Assembly: GCF_003955715.1 (NCBI RefSeq)
Contig: NZ_CP034463.1
Location: 4,774,001-4,838,000 of the forward strand
Direction: 5' to 3'
Origin: Streptomyces aquilus
GTDB taxonomy: Bacteria; Actinomycetota; Actinomycetes; Streptomycetales; Streptomycetaceae
DNA length: 64,000 nucleotides
How positions within the stretch are numbered: position 1 is the first letter of the stretch; every line of letters begins with the position of its first letter. The notes under the pieces are model-generated. The model worked only from the letters and a program-made list of their open reading frames with translations, was not told the DNA's origin and did no database searches. Both the position numbers and the translations under genes were made by a program. Of the stretch, positions 8,922 to 17,884 are shown in pieces.

Positions 8922-9510
8922 ATGGAGGATGAGGAGGCAGCCGCGGTACTCAAGGCGGTCGGGCGGCAGATCAAGATGTGGCGGGAGGCCGCCGGGCTGA
9001 CGCAGCCCGAACTCGGCGAAGCGATCGGGTACGGCGGGGAGATGGTCTCGTCGGTGGAGCGGGGGCGGCGGAGCTCCAAGCCGGATTTCTCTCGACAGGG
9101 CCGATGAGGTGCTTGGCGCGGGCGGCAGGATCTCCGCGATGAAGAAGGACGTGGAGGAGGCCCGTTACCCGAAGAAGGTGCGGGATCTTGCGAAGCTGGA
9201 GGACGAGGCCGTCGAGCTCGGGGCCTACGGCAACCACAACATGCACGGCCTGCTCCAAACACCCGAGTACACACGGGCGTTGTTCACGATCAGGCAGCCC
9301 GCTTACTCCGAGGACGAGATCGAGCACCAGGTCTCCGCACGTATGGCACGCCAGCGGATCTTCGAGCGGCTGCCCGCGCCGCTGCTCACCTTCGTCCAGG
9401 AAGAGGTGACGTTAAGGCGGCCCATCGGAGGCAGAATGGTCCTGCGACGCCAGCTCGAACACCTGTTTGAGATCGGCACGTTGAGGCACGTCAGGGTTCA
9501 GGTGATGCCA
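8922..9510 (+). pseudogene. Frameshifted and truncated helix-turn-helix regulator (DUF5753)
   Basis: The ATG at 8922 has a good GGAGGAG upstream and begins an XRE helix-turn-helix (VGRQIKMWREAAGLTQPELG, then EMVSSVERG). At about 9087-9092 one extra base (GATTTCTCTCGAC, where GATTTCCTCGAC is expected) moves the reading out of frame to a stop. The rest continues in another frame from 9088: DRADEVLGAGGRIS, then the DUF5753 core with HGLLQTPEYTRALF and EEVTLRRPIGG. Homology stops abruptly after VRVQVMP near 9508, where antisense sequence of a truncated ATPase begins; about 80 residues are missing. A TTA codon is also present near 9411. Not functional as it stands. Confidence 0.8.
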
Positions 9511-9880
9511 GCATCTCGGCCTCGTGCCGTCGCTCCCGATGAGCAGCGAGGAGTCGATCGAGCTCCTTGAACTTCCGGCCCTGTCCAGCGAATTCACGGC
9601 TGATCGCCGCCATGGCTTCCGGCACGCTGCCGACACCCTCGTCGATGTATGCGGTCAGGGCGCCTTTCTCCCGGGCCAGCTGCTCAAGTTCGCGAGCCAA
9701 GAAGGTCTTTCCGACACCCGCGTTCCCGTGCACATGGAACAGGAAGCGATGCCGCTCGTCTTCCGGCACAAGGTCGAGATTCGTACGGAAGGCGGCCCGC
9801 TCGTCACTCCGCCCGACGGCCCGCCTGCGCTGCTTGATCAGGTCCTGCATCGACGGCCGCGTCGCCCCCATCCACGTCAC
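9491..9880 (-). pseudogene. Truncated ATPase (N-terminal P-loop fragment)
   Basis: Encodes 129 residues including a perfect Walker A motif, HVHGNAGVGKTFLARELEQL, and the upstream QDLIKQRRRAVGR segment seen in large Streptomyces ATP-binding proteins of the STAND/AAA type. Family members are usually several hundred residues and carry Walker B and helical or TPR repeats; here the sequence ends after RRHEAEM, followed by six unrelated residues and a stop. The break falls at the same point (about 9505-9515) where the convergent helix-turn-helix gene is cut, so one deletion or insertion event probably fused two unrelated gene interiors head to head. Confidence 0.72.
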
Positions 9881-9945
9881 CCCCGTAACCGGTCCGCGGG
9901 GAAGTCTGGCAGAGGCTCGGGTGCCGCGTCAGCACCTCACGATTG

Positions 9946-9976
9946 ACTTCGGAATACATTCCGAAGTACCTTCGGA
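9946..9976. promoter_or_regulatory. Antitoxin operator: palindrome plus third half-site
   Basis: ACTTCGGAAT and ATTCCGAAGT form a perfect inverted repeat with 10-base arms and a 2-base centre (9946-9967). A third TTCGGA copy follows at 9971-9976, two bases before the antitoxin ATG. Antitoxins commonly bind such sites to repress their own operon. There is no room for a normal ribosome site, so translation may be leaderless. Confidence 0.65.
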
Positions 9977-9978
9977 TC

Positions 9979-10440
9979 ATGTCCACTCCCACGGTCGCCT
10001 TCTCCGAGCTCTCGAAGAACTCGAAGCGTGTCGCCGAGACACTCGACCGGGCTCAGCGCGTACACATCACACGCCGGGACGGCGAGGACCTCTACCTGAC
10101 CACCGCGCGCCACGACCAGCAGCGCGAGGAGACGGCTGACATCACCGCCCGGCTCCTCGCCGCCCTCGTGCGTAGCGACGCCGGCGAGCAGGCGATACTG
10201 CGCGCACTCCCCTCGGTCTTTCCATGGGTACGTCACCTTTCGGCAGAGGAACTGAAGGAGTTCGTGGCGGAGCTCATCGACGCCACGTTCGACGCGGCCC
10301 TCCTGGACGTCCACACCAACCTCCACCGCGTCGTCGTCGAATGGCGCGCCACAGCACGGGTCCTCGCCGATCCCGAGCTCACCGCACAGCTCACCCGCCG
10401 GCTCCCCGACGAGGACCACGGCGAGGTGACCGCCCCGTGA
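9979..10440 (+). CDS. Type II antitoxin (Phd/YefM-like)
   Basis: An intact 153-residue protein. The first 45 residues (VAFSELSKNSKRVAETLDRAQRV, then ITRRDGEDLYLT) look like the DNA-binding domain of Phd/YefM antitoxins. The longer helical C-terminal part would neutralise a toxin. Its stop overlaps the GTG start of the toxin remnant (GTGA, 10437-10440), the usual coupled arrangement. A palindromic operator lies directly upstream, suggesting autoregulation. Since the toxin is frameshifted, the antitoxin is probably an orphan, maintained for repression, for protection against other copies, or only because decay is recent. Confidence 0.75.
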   Translation: MSTPTVAFSELSKNSKRVAETLDRAQRVHITRRDGEDLYLTTARHDQQREETADITARLLAALVRSDAGEQAILRALPSVFPWVRHLSAEELKEFVAELIDATFDAALLDVHTNLHRVVVEWRATARVLADPELTAQLTRRLPDEDHGEVTAP

Positions 10441-10789
10441 GCCCCAAGCGAGGCGACGATGTCGCCCCACCGCCGGTCGACGGGGAGTGGCGCTTGCGAT
10501 TCGCGACGAACGAAGCGGCGAAGGGGTGGGGTGAACTGGGAGCGGAGGCTCCTGGGAACACGCGGCGCTGCTTCGAGGCGCTGCGGAGCGATCTCTGTCC
10601 CGCGCGGATCCCGACCGCCAGCACCGCCTGCGGGGGCGTCTGTCAACAGGCAACCTCGGCGGTCGCGAATACCCGCAGTGGGAGTACGAGGTGACAGCGG
10701 GAGGCCGTGTACGTTACCTCGTCGACGAAGCGCGCCACACCGTTCATCTGGTGTACGCGTCCTCTCGCCACCCCAAGGACACCGAGTAG
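10437..10789 (+). pseudogene. Frameshifted toxin of the antitoxin's operon
   Basis: From GTG 10437 the frame gives SPKRGDDVAPPPVDGEW and RFATNEAAKGWGEL, the start of a toxin family commonly paired with such antitoxins in Streptomyces. Near 10595 one base is missing: the reading leaves frame and stops at 10692-10694. In the next frame the expected end is intact (ADPDRQHRLRGRL, YPQWEYEVTAGGR, VYASSRHPKDTE) and stops with TAG at 10787-10789. Replacing one base near GATCTCTGTCC restores a full protein of about 117 residues resembling RelE/ParE-fold toxins. The gene is therefore recently inactivated, unless the frameshift is a sequencing error. Confidence 0.72.
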
Positions 10790-10868
10790 CGCTGCAAGCA
10801 ATCCCGTGGCCGGATTCTGGCTCAATGGCATGCGGTCCTCGCCGCCCAGGGCGGGAAGGATGATCGCC

Positions 10869-11369
10869 ATGGCCACCACACCCCCACGCACCGCACTCCA
10901 CCTCACCGCAACCCTCCTCACCGCCACCGTCGCTCTCTACATGGCCCTCGTGGCCTTCGGGAACATCACGGACTTCGGGACGAATCAGCAGTTCGTGCGG
11001 CATGTCCTCGCGATGGACACGACCTTCAAGGACGACGACCTGATGTGGCGGGCCGTCACCAGCAAGGGACTTCAGGACGCCGCGTACGTCGCGATCATCG
11101 TCTGGGAGACGGTGGCCGCGCTGGTGCTGGTCTACGGCACCTGGCTCTACGCCCGGCGGGATGATCTCCGCGGGCGCCGGTTCGCCACCTACGGCCTGCT
11201 CATGGTCCTGCTCCTCTTCGGCGCCGGGTTCATGGCGATCGGCGGGGAGTGGTTCTCGATGTGGCAGTCGGAGGACTGGAACGGGCTGGACGCCGCGCTG
11301 CGGGTGTTCGTGCTGAGCGGGGTCGTGCTGATCGTCGTGCAGCTGCCCGCCGGGGCGCGGGACGCCTGA
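10869..11369 (+). CDS. DUF2165 family membrane protein
   Basis: A 166-residue membrane protein with four hydrophobic helices (ALHLTATLLTATVALYMALV near the start, AAYVAIIVWETVAALVLVYG, FATYGLLMVLLLFGAGFMAI and LRVFVLSGVVLIVVQL). The order and the FGNITDF-type loop fit DUF2165, a family of unknown function. The ATG at 10869 is chosen because GGGAAGGA ends eight bases before it; an ATG at 10860 abuts the ribosome site. It is convergent with the next gene, one base apart, and follows the decayed toxin-antitoxin patch. Confidence 0.82.
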   Translation: MATTPPRTALHLTATLLTATVALYMALVAFGNITDFGTNQQFVRHVLAMDTTFKDDDLMWRAVTSKGLQDAAYVAIIVWETVAALVLVYGTWLYARRDDLRGRRFATYGLLMVLLLFGAGFMAIGGEWFSMWQSEDWNGLDAALRVFVLSGVVLIVVQLPAGARDA

Positions 11370-11370
11370 G

Positions 11371-11907
11371 TCAGGTCAGTCCGCGCTCGCGTCTGCGCCG
11401 GATCTCGGCGATCCGCTCGCGGACGTGGTCCGGCGGCAGTTGTGCAGCCAGCCTCGCCAGTTCCTCGAAGCTCGACAGATAGTTTCCGCCGCCCGGCCCG
11501 CGTAGCTCCCGCTCGCGGGCCACGAACGGCCGGATCGCCTCCCACACCGAGAGAATCCGGGTGCGCAGGACCGTGACCAGCAGGGTTTCGTCGAGCAGTC
11601 CGAAGACCGCCAGGTTGGCGAAGGACTGGTAGTAGTACACGACGCTGTAGAAAGAGGTCCTGGCCTCGTCGGGCAACCCGCGCACCCCGGCCGCCGGGTC
11701 GTTCTCGGCCCCCAGCCGCAGCGTGACGTAGTCGTGGTGCCCGTGGAACTCCACCGACCGGAACTCCGCGAGCAGGTCGATCATCACGGATATGTGGTTG
11801 GCGTGCTTCGCGGTGCGGGTCTGCCGGGCGCTGAACACGACGGAGGTCACCACGGCGACGACCGCGATGGCCGTGGTCACGATGTTGAAGACGACAGAGC
11901 TGTCCAT
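11371..11907 (-). CDS. Membrane-anchored protein, DUF4760-like
   Basis: A 178-residue protein with one N-terminal membrane helix (VVFNIVTTAIAVVAVVTSVVF) followed by SARQTRTAKHANHISVMIDL, the arrangement seen in DUF4760-type proteins. The rest is a soluble helical domain with YSVVYYYQSFANLAVFGLLD and a charged C-terminal end (RERIAEIRRRRER). Such proteins are thought to sit on the inner face of the cytoplasmic membrane; their role is unknown. It ends one base from the convergent DUF2165 gene, so the two may overlap in their terminators. Confidence 0.75.
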   Translation of the reverse strand: MDSSVVFNIVTTAIAVVAVVTSVVFSARQTRTAKHANHISVMIDLLAEFRSVEFHGHHDYVTLRLGAENDPAAGVRGLPDEARTSFYSVVYYYQSFANLAVFGLLDETLLVTVLRTRILSVWEAIRPFVARERELRGPGGGNYLSSFEELARLAAQLPPDHVRERIAEIRRRRERGLT

Positions 11908-11965
11908 CCGGTCACCGTACGGAGACCGGCACCCAAGCGCAGTACCAACTGCACTACCGAGGAGA

Positions 11966-12520
11966 CTAGTTGACCACCACGACCGTCGTGCCCGTCTCGC
12001 CGAACGTCCACAGTGCCGATCCGTCCGCCTTCTTCATGCGGATGCCGCCGGTCTGAATGCCCGCGGCGGGCGGGGGCGGGGAGGAGCCGTCGACGGCGTT
12101 GGAGAAGGCGATGTTCTTGCCGGACTTCGCCGCGAAGTAGACGACGTGCTCGATCTTGACGCCGTCGGAGCCGGTGATCGGGTCCCCGGAGCGCGTCCCG
12201 ACCGTGTAGTTCCCCGGGTCGGGGGCGACCGTCCCGGGCCAGACGGCGAAGGTGCGGCGGGCCGCGTCGCTCGCGTCGACCAGCCACACCCGCTTCTCGC
12301 CGAGCGAGTAGACGATGCGGCGGCCGGTGCCCGAGTCGTCGGGCACGGCGGTCGCCGCCGGCTTCTTCGCCCCGGCCGAGGGGGACGCGGACGCCGTCGC
12401 GGTCGGGCGGACGCTCGTGGCCTCGGGCTTGGCGCCCTTGTCCGCCTGTACGGCGAGAGCGGCGACCACGGCTATCGCTCCCACCGTCAGACCGGTCACC
12501 CAGACCTTCGAGGCAGGCAC
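11966..12520 (-). CDS. Secreted L,D-transpeptidase-like protein lacking the catalytic Cys
   Basis: A 184-residue protein with an N-terminal membrane or signal segment (VWVTGLTVGAIAVVAALAVQA), a Ser/Thr/Ala/Pro linker, and a C-terminal domain with the strand pattern of YkuD L,D-transpeptidases: RRIVYSLGEKRVWLVDA, NYTVGTRSGDPITG, and an end reading GIRMKKADGSALW, then GTTVVVV. In active enzymes the GIRM stretch is SHGCIRM, with His and Cys catalysing cell-wall cross-linking; here it is IQTGGIRM, so both are missing. It may bind peptidoglycan without reacting. Assignment to the fold rests on pattern reading only. Confidence 0.6.
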   Translation of the reverse strand: MPASKVWVTGLTVGAIAVVAALAVQADKGAKPEATSVRPTATASASPSAGAKKPAATAVPDDSGTGRRIVYSLGEKRVWLVDASDAARRTFAVWPGTVAPDPGNYTVGTRSGDPITGSDGVKIEHVVYFAAKSGKNIAFSNAVDGSSPPPPAAGIQTGGIRMKKADGSALWTFGETGTTVVVVN

Positions 12521-12644
12521 GGCACGTATCTCCTCAGCTCACCGACAGGGTCGGATCATCGTACTGCCGTGCGCCCGCCCTCTTCGTCCCAGTCCAGCAG
12601 CCTCATTCCAGCAGTCTCAGTCCGGCAGCCTCATTCCAGCAGTC

Positions 12645-15227
12645 TCAGTCCAGCACCGGCAGCAGCTCCGGCAGGTGCCCGTCGGAGGCCGCCGCCGCCT
12701 TCTGCCGTTCCTCCGGGACCTCGCCGTACAGCGTGGTGCGGGGCTTCGCCGGGCGGCCCGCCGCCTCCGCCACCGCGATCAGGTCCCGCACCGACTTGTA
12801 GGAGCCGTAGGAAGAGCCGGCCATGCGCGAGATGGTCTCCTCCATGAGCGTGCCGCCGAGGTCGTTGGCGCCCGACTTCAACATCTCCGCCGCGCCCTCC
12901 GTGCCCAGCTTCACCCAGCTGGTCTGGATGTTGGGGATGTGCGGGTGCAGGAGGAGACGGGCCATCGCCGTCACCGCCCGGTTGTCGCGCATCGTCGGGC
13001 CGGGGCGGGCGATGCCGGCCAGGTAGACCGGGGCGTTGGTGTGGATGAACGGCAGCGTCACGAACTCGGTGATGCCCCCGGTCTGCTGCTGGATGCGGGC
13101 CAGGGTGCGCAGGTGGCCCAGCCAGTGGCGGGGCTGGTCGACATGGCCGTACATCATGGTCGAGGTCGACGGGATGCCCACCTCGTGGGCCGTCGTGATC
13201 ACCTCGATCCAGGTGGCCGTCGGCAGCTTGCCCTTGGTGAGGACCCAGCGGACCTCGTCGTCGAGGATCTCGGCGGCCGTGCCGGGGATGGAGTCCAGGC
13301 CCGCCTCCTTCGCCGCCGTCAGCCACTCGCGGATGGACAGGCCGGTGCGGGTCGCGCCGTTCACGACCTCCATGGGCGAGAAGGCGTGCACATGCATGCC
13401 GGGGACGCGTTCCTTCACCGCCTTCGCGATGTCGAAGTACGCCGTGCCGGGCAGGTCCGGGTGGATGCCACCCTGCATGCAGACCTCGACCGCGCCCACG
13501 TCCCACGCCTGCTGGGCGCGGTCGGCGACCTGGTCCAGGGAGAGGGTGTAGGCGTCGGCGTCCGTGCGGCGCTGGGCGAAGGCGCAGAAGCGGCAGCCGG
13601 TGTAGCAGACGTTGGTGAAGTTGATGTTCCGCGTGACGATGTACGTCACGTCGTCGCCGACCGCCGCCTTGCGGACGTCGTCCGCGATACGGGTGAGAGC
13701 GTCCAGGGCCGGGCCGTCCGCGTGCAGCAGGGCGAGGGCCTCGGCGTCCGTGAGCTTGGTGGGGTCGTCAGCCGCCGTGGCCAGCGCCTGGCGTACGTCG
13801 GTGTCGATGCGCTCCGGGACCATCCCCGGCGCCGCCGCCTCCCGCAGGGCGCCCCAGTCGCCGTAGACGACGTCGAAGTCGTCCCGGCGGTCGGTCGTAC
13901 GGCCCTCGGTGTCGATGGTGGTGTGCAGGTCGGTGCGGCCGGACGGGACGAAGACCTCCTCCGGCTCCTGCCACGGGTGGCCCTCGACCACCGCGTCCTC
14001 GCGCGCGAGGCCGGTCTCCCCGTCCGCCAGTGCGCGTACGTGCGGCAGCAGCCGCGGGTCCAGCCAGGGTTCGCCGCGCTGGACGAACTCCGGGTACACG
14101 CAGAGGCGTTCGCGGAGCTCGAAGCCGGCCGCCGCGGACTTCGCCGCCAGCTCCTCGATCTGCGGCCAGGGGCGCTCGGGGTTGACGTGGTCGATGGTGA
14201 GCGGGCTGACCCCGCCCCAGTCGTCGATGCCGGCCGCGATGAGCCGCTCGTACTCGCTGTCCACCAGGTTCGGCGGGGCCTGGATGTTCCCGGCCGGGCC
14301 CATGACGATCCGGGCCACCGCCACGGCCGCGACCAGCTCGTCCAGCTCCGCGTCCGGCATGCCGCGCATCGCGGTGTCCGGCTTGGCGCGGAAGTTCTGG
14401 ATGATCAGTTCCTGGACGCCGTGGTAGGCGCGGGCGATCCTGCGCAGGGCGAAGAGGGACTCGGCCCGCTCCTCGTACGTCTCACCGATCCCGATGAGGA
14501 TGCCGGACGTGAAGGGGACGGAGGACCGGCCCGCGTCCTCCAGTACGCGCAGGCGTACGGCGGGCTCCTTGTCCGGGGAGCCGTAGTGGGGGCCGCCGGG
14601 CTCCGACCAGAGGCGGGTGGCGGTCGTCTCCAGCATCATGCCCATGCTGGGCGCGACCGGCTTGAGGCGCTGGAAGTCCGTCCAGGACATCACCCCGGGG
14701 TTGAGGTGGGGCAGCAGGCCCGTCTCCTCCAGGATGCGGATCGATATCGCGCGGACGTACGCGATCGTGTCGTCGTAGCCGTGCGCGTCGAGCCACTCGC
14801 GCGCCTCCGGCCAGCGGTCCTCGGGCTTGTCGCCGAGGGTGATGAGGGCTTCCTTGCAGCCGAGGGCCGCGCCCTTGCGGGCGATGTCCAGGACCTCGTC
14901 CGGGGACATGAACATGCCGTGGCCGGCGCGGCGGAGCTTGCCGGGGACGGTCACGAAGGTGCAGTAGTGGCACTTGTCCCGGCACAGCCGGGTCAGGGGG
15001 ATGAAGACGCTCTTGGAGTACGTGATGACGCCGGGCCGGCCTGCCTGCGCGAGGCCCGCGTCACGGATGCGGGCCGCGGTCGCGGTGAGGTCGTCCAGGG
15101 CCTCGCCGCGGGCCTGGAGGAGGACCGCGGCTTCGGTGACGTCGAGGGCCACGCCGGTGCGGGCGCGTTTGAGGGCGCGGCGCAGGGAGTTTTCGGTGGG
15201 GCCGGTTCCGGTGGCGGAAGTCGTCAT
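12645..15227 (-). CDS. fbiC: FO synthase (bifunctional CofG/CofH), coenzyme F420 pathway
   Basis: An 860-residue bifunctional radical-SAM enzyme that makes FO, the deazaflavin core of coenzyme F420, from tyrosine and the ribityl-aminouracil intermediate. Two 4Fe-4S motifs of the CxxxCxxC type are present: CRDKCHYC at residues 82-89 (CofG half) and CYTGCRFC near residue 540 (CofH half). Length and domain order match actinobacterial FbiC. The gene stands alone on the minus strand. A luciferase-like, probably F420-dependent, oxidoreductase lies just upstream on the same strand, and further F420-type enzymes occur at 19.6, 42.7, 44.7 and 60 kb, consistent with a strain rich in F420 chemistry. Confidence 0.96.
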   Translation of the reverse strand: MTTSATGTGPTENSLRRALKRARTGVALDVTEAAVLLQARGEALDDLTATAARIRDAGLAQAGRPGVITYSKSVFIPLTRLCRDKCHYCTFVTVPGKLRRAGHGMFMSPDEVLDIARKGAALGCKEALITLGDKPEDRWPEAREWLDAHGYDDTIAYVRAISIRILEETGLLPHLNPGVMSWTDFQRLKPVAPSMGMMLETTATRLWSEPGGPHYGSPDKEPAVRLRVLEDAGRSSVPFTSGILIGIGETYEERAESLFALRRIARAYHGVQELIIQNFRAKPDTAMRGMPDAELDELVAAVAVARIVMGPAGNIQAPPNLVDSEYERLIAAGIDDWGGVSPLTIDHVNPERPWPQIEELAAKSAAAGFELRERLCVYPEFVQRGEPWLDPRLLPHVRALADGETGLAREDAVVEGHPWQEPEEVFVPSGRTDLHTTIDTEGRTTDRRDDFDVVYGDWGALREAAAPGMVPERIDTDVRQALATAADDPTKLTDAEALALLHADGPALDALTRIADDVRKAAVGDDVTYIVTRNINFTNVCYTGCRFCAFAQRRTDADAYTLSLDQVADRAQQAWDVGAVEVCMQGGIHPDLPGTAYFDIAKAVKERVPGMHVHAFSPMEVVNGATRTGLSIREWLTAAKEAGLDSIPGTAAEILDDEVRWVLTKGKLPTATWIEVITTAHEVGIPSTSTMMYGHVDQPRHWLGHLRTLARIQQQTGGITEFVTLPFIHTNAPVYLAGIARPGPTMRDNRAVTAMARLLLHPHIPNIQTSWVKLGTEGAAEMLKSGANDLGGTLMEETISRMAGSSYGSYKSVRDLIAVAEAAGRPAKPRTTLYGEVPEERQKAAAASDGHLPELLPVLD

Positions 15228-15280
15228 CTCTTGAGCATACGTTCGGGGTGATCAGGGGTGGTTCGGTGTGGTGCGTTGTC

Positions 15281-15355
15281 GGGTGCGGGTGCGTGGGGGC
15301 TGGGCGCGCCCACGCGGCGGAGCCGCACATCGACACAGCCCCGCGCCCCTGGGAC
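15281..15355. repeat. Dispersed Streptomyces intergenic repeat, copy 2 (long variant)
   Basis: GGTGCGTGGGGGCTGG, then a GCGGCGGAGCCGC hairpin, then CAGCCCCGCGCCCCT. The outer GGGGGCTG/CAGCCCC arms match copies at 6211 and 42667, with an extra inner hairpin. It lies between fbiC and the luciferase-like gene. Confidence 0.65.
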
Positions 15356-15371
15356 GTCGACCCTCGCTCGA

Positions 15372-16205
15372 TTACAAGTACTCGGCATATCCGTCCAAGA
15401 CCCCCAGCACCTCCGCCTCCCCCGCCGGCGGCAACTGCACCACCACCTCCTCGATGCCCAGCTCCGCGTAATGCGCGAGCTTGCCGGGAGACGGGAAGAC
15501 CGCGTACGGCACCACCTGCAACCCGGCCTCCTCGCGCCCCGCCTCCGCCCATGCCGCCCTCAGTACCGGCAGCGTCTCCGTCAGCCCTCGCCCCCCGATC
15601 GGCATCCAGCCGTCCGCGTACTCGCAGATGTGGGCGAAGAGCTTCGGCCCTGCGGCGCCGCCGATGAGCGTGCAGGGACCGAGGTGGCCGCGCACCGGCT
15701 TGGGGTGGGCGTGACTGGCGCGCACGCTGCCGAACTCGCCCTTGTAGGCGGTCGGTTCCTCGGACCACAGGGCCCGCATCAGTGCCATCCGGTCCCGGAC
15801 CAGTTCGCGTCGGGTGCGCCACTCGACGCCGTGGTCGGCGGCCTCCTCCACGTTCCAGCCGAAGCCGAGACCGAGCGTGAAGCGGCCGCCGGAGAGGTGG
15901 TCGAGGGTCGCGATCTGCTTCGCGAGGCCGATGGGGTCATGCTGGGCGACCAGGGTGATGCCGGTGCCGAGGCCGAGCGTCTCGGTGACCGCCGCCGCCT
16001 GGCCGAGGGCGACGAAGGGGTCGAGGGTGCGGCCGTACTCGGGGGGCAGGTCGCCGCCCGCCGGGTACGGAGTGGTCCGCTCGGCGGGGATGTGGGTGTG
16101 CTCGGGCAGGTACAGGCCCGCGAACCCCCGCTCCTCCAGCTCACGGGCGAGCCGGGTCGGGGTGATGGTCTCGTCGGTGAGGAAGATCGTGACGGAGATA
16201 CGCAT
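15372..16205 (-). CDS. LLM-class F420-dependent oxidoreductase
   Basis: A 277-residue protein with the bacterial-luciferase TIM-barrel fold. The family markers are the ISVTIFLTDETI start, LYLPEHTHIP, LGTGITLVAQHDP, and TLDHLSGGRFTLGLGFGWNVEE, the last typical of F420-dependent luciferase-like enzymes. It should transfer hydride from reduced F420 to an unknown substrate. It lies just upstream of fbiC on the same strand, separated by a dispersed repeat. The start at 16205 is followed within 130 bases by the divergent metallohydrolase gene. Confidence 0.9.
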   Translation of the reverse strand: MRISVTIFLTDETITPTRLARELEERGFAGLYLPEHTHIPAERTTPYPAGGDLPPEYGRTLDPFVALGQAAAVTETLGLGTGITLVAQHDPIGLAKQIATLDHLSGGRFTLGLGFGWNVEEAADHGVEWRTRRELVRDRMALMRALWSEEPTAYKGEFGSVRASHAHPKPVRGHLGPCTLIGGAAGPKLFAHICEYADGWMPIGGRGLTETLPVLRAAWAEAGREEAGLQVVPYAVFPSPGKLAHYAELGIEEVVVQLPPAGEAEVLGVLDGYAEYL

Positions 16206-16337
16206 AGCCGCATCTGTACCGCGCCGAGGGCGATATGTCCATACCGACTGGTCGGCATCGCCTCACGCCGCATGACGGCTGCCTCTGATTCCCTTTTCTT
16301 CCACGGGAGTTCACTGTCGTCCCCGACAGTGGGACGC

Positions 16338-17840
16338 ATGTGTGAGGACGAGCGCCACATCGGAAGACGCACACTCGTCGTGACGGGAGCCGCCGCCGCG
16401 CTTACGTTGGGAAGCGTGACCTTCGCTGCTGCGGCGGACGGCGAGACGGAGACGAGGACGATCCGGGGCACGCTGCCCACCGGGTCCCCCGATTTCGTGT
16501 ACGTGCCGGTCGAAGTCCCGTCCGGCGTACGGGAGATCAAGGTCGCCTACACCTACGACCGCCCGGCCGTCCCGGCGGGCACCCCCGGCAACGCCCTCGA
16601 CATCGGCATCTTCGACGAGCGGGGCACCGAGCTGGGCGGCAAGGGTTTCCGGGGCTGGTCGGGAGGGGCTCGGACCGAGTTCTTCATCCGGGCCGACGAC
16701 GCGACGCCGGGGTACGTCCCGGGGCCGGTGCGCGAAGGCACCTGGTCGATCGCGCTCGGCCCGTACACGGTGGCACCGCAGGGGCTGTCGTACGAGATCA
16801 CGATCACGCTGACGTACGGCGAGCCGGGCGAGGCGGTCGAGCCGGTCTATCCGCCCGGGCGGGCCAAGGGGCGCGGGCGGGCCTGGTACCGCGGTGACTG
16901 CCATCTGCACTCCTGGTACTCGGACGGGCGCCGCACCCCCGCCGAGATCGGCGCGCTGGCGCGGGCCGCGGGGCTGGACTTCATCAACACCTCCGAGCAC
17001 AACACCCATGCGGCGCACGCCCATTGGGCGGACGTGGCCGGGGACGACCTGCTGGTGATGCTGGGCGAGGAGGTCACGACGAGGAACGGCCACGTCGTCG
17101 CGCTCGGCACCGACCCCGGCACCTTCGTGGACTGGCGTTACCGGGCCCGCGACAACCGCTTCGGCCGGTTCGCCCGCCGCATCCGCCAGGCCGGGGGTCT
17201 GGTCGTCCCGGCCCATCCGCACGCGACCTGCGTGGGGTGCGGATGGCGGTTCGGCTTCGGCGAGGCGGACGCGGTGGAGGTCTGGAACGGCCCCTACACG
17301 CCCGACGACGAGGTGGCGCTGGCCGACTGGGACAGCACGCTGGTCGCGTCCGCGCGGGAGGGGCGGGACTGGATTCCGGCGATGGGGAACAGTGACGCCC
17401 ACCGGGACCCGGACGTGGTGGGCTCACCGCAGACGGTGGTCCTGGCCGACGACCTGACCCGGGAGGCGATCCAGGAGGGCATCCGGGCGGGGCGGTCGTA
17501 CATCGCCGAGTCCGCGAAGGTCACCCTGGACTTCACCGCGGTCGGCGCCAAGGGCGAACACGCCGGAATCGGCGGCCGGTTGAGGGCGGCGGCGGACACC
17601 CCGGTGACCGTACGGCTGGAGGTGACGGGAGCGCCGCGCTGCACCGTCCGGTTCGTCACCGACCAGGGGGTGCTGTTCACGAGCGCGCCGTTGCCGGTGG
17701 CGGGGTCGGGGGTGCTGGAGTGGCGGACCACTCCGGCCTACGCGGCTTACGTGCGGGCGGAGTTGCGGCACGAGACGGCGGCGGGCCCGCTGCCGGGGGC
17801 GTTGGCGGCGTTGACGAACCCGATCTTCCTGGGGCGGTGA
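16338..17840 (+). CDS. Tat-exported CehA/McbA-type PHP metallohydrolase
   Basis: A 500-residue exported phosphoesterase-like enzyme. Residues 9-34 form a twin-arginine signal (RRTLVVTGAAAALTLGSVTF, then AAAA). Residues 35-180 are a beta-rich N-terminal domain. The PHP metal-binding core follows: GDCHLHSWYSDGRR, HNTHAAHAHW, VVPAHPHATC, and a final NSDAH near residue 355. These His/Asp ligands match the CehA/McbA family, which includes the carbaryl hydrolase and phosphodiesterase-like enzymes. The natural substrate is unknown, possibly a phosphodiester outside the cell. The frame is open further upstream, but the Tat signal and the ATG at 16338 fix the start. Confidence 0.85.
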   Translation: MCEDERHIGRRTLVVTGAAAALTLGSVTFAAAADGETETRTIRGTLPTGSPDFVYVPVEVPSGVREIKVAYTYDRPAVPAGTPGNALDIGIFDERGTELGGKGFRGWSGGARTEFFIRADDATPGYVPGPVREGTWSIALGPYTVAPQGLSYEITITLTYGEPGEAVEPVYPPGRAKGRGRAWYRGDCHLHSWYSDGRRTPAEIGALARAAGLDFINTSEHNTHAAHAHWADVAGDDLLVMLGEEVTTRNGHVVALGTDPGTFVDWRYRARDNRFGRFARRIRQAGGLVVPAHPHATCVGCGWRFGFGEADAVEVWNGPYTPDDEVALADWDSTLVASAREGRDWIPAMGNSDAHRDPDVVGSPQTVVLADDLTREAIQEGIRAGRSYIAESAKVTLDFTAVGAKGEHAGIGGRLRAAADTPVTVRLEVTGAPRCTVRFVTDQGVLFTSAPLPVAGSGVLEWRTTPAYAAYVRAELRHETAAGPLPGALAALTNPIFLGR

Positions 17841-17884
17841 GGAGGGCGGGGCCGGACCTACCGAAGCGCTACTAGGGTCGCGGC

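Noticed and set aside
12315..15251. A 978-codon open frame on the plus strand opposite fbiC
   Set aside because: It is the shadow of fbiC on the other strand; GC-rich codon bias keeps the antisense frame open. It has no ribosome site, no known motif and no conserved domain.
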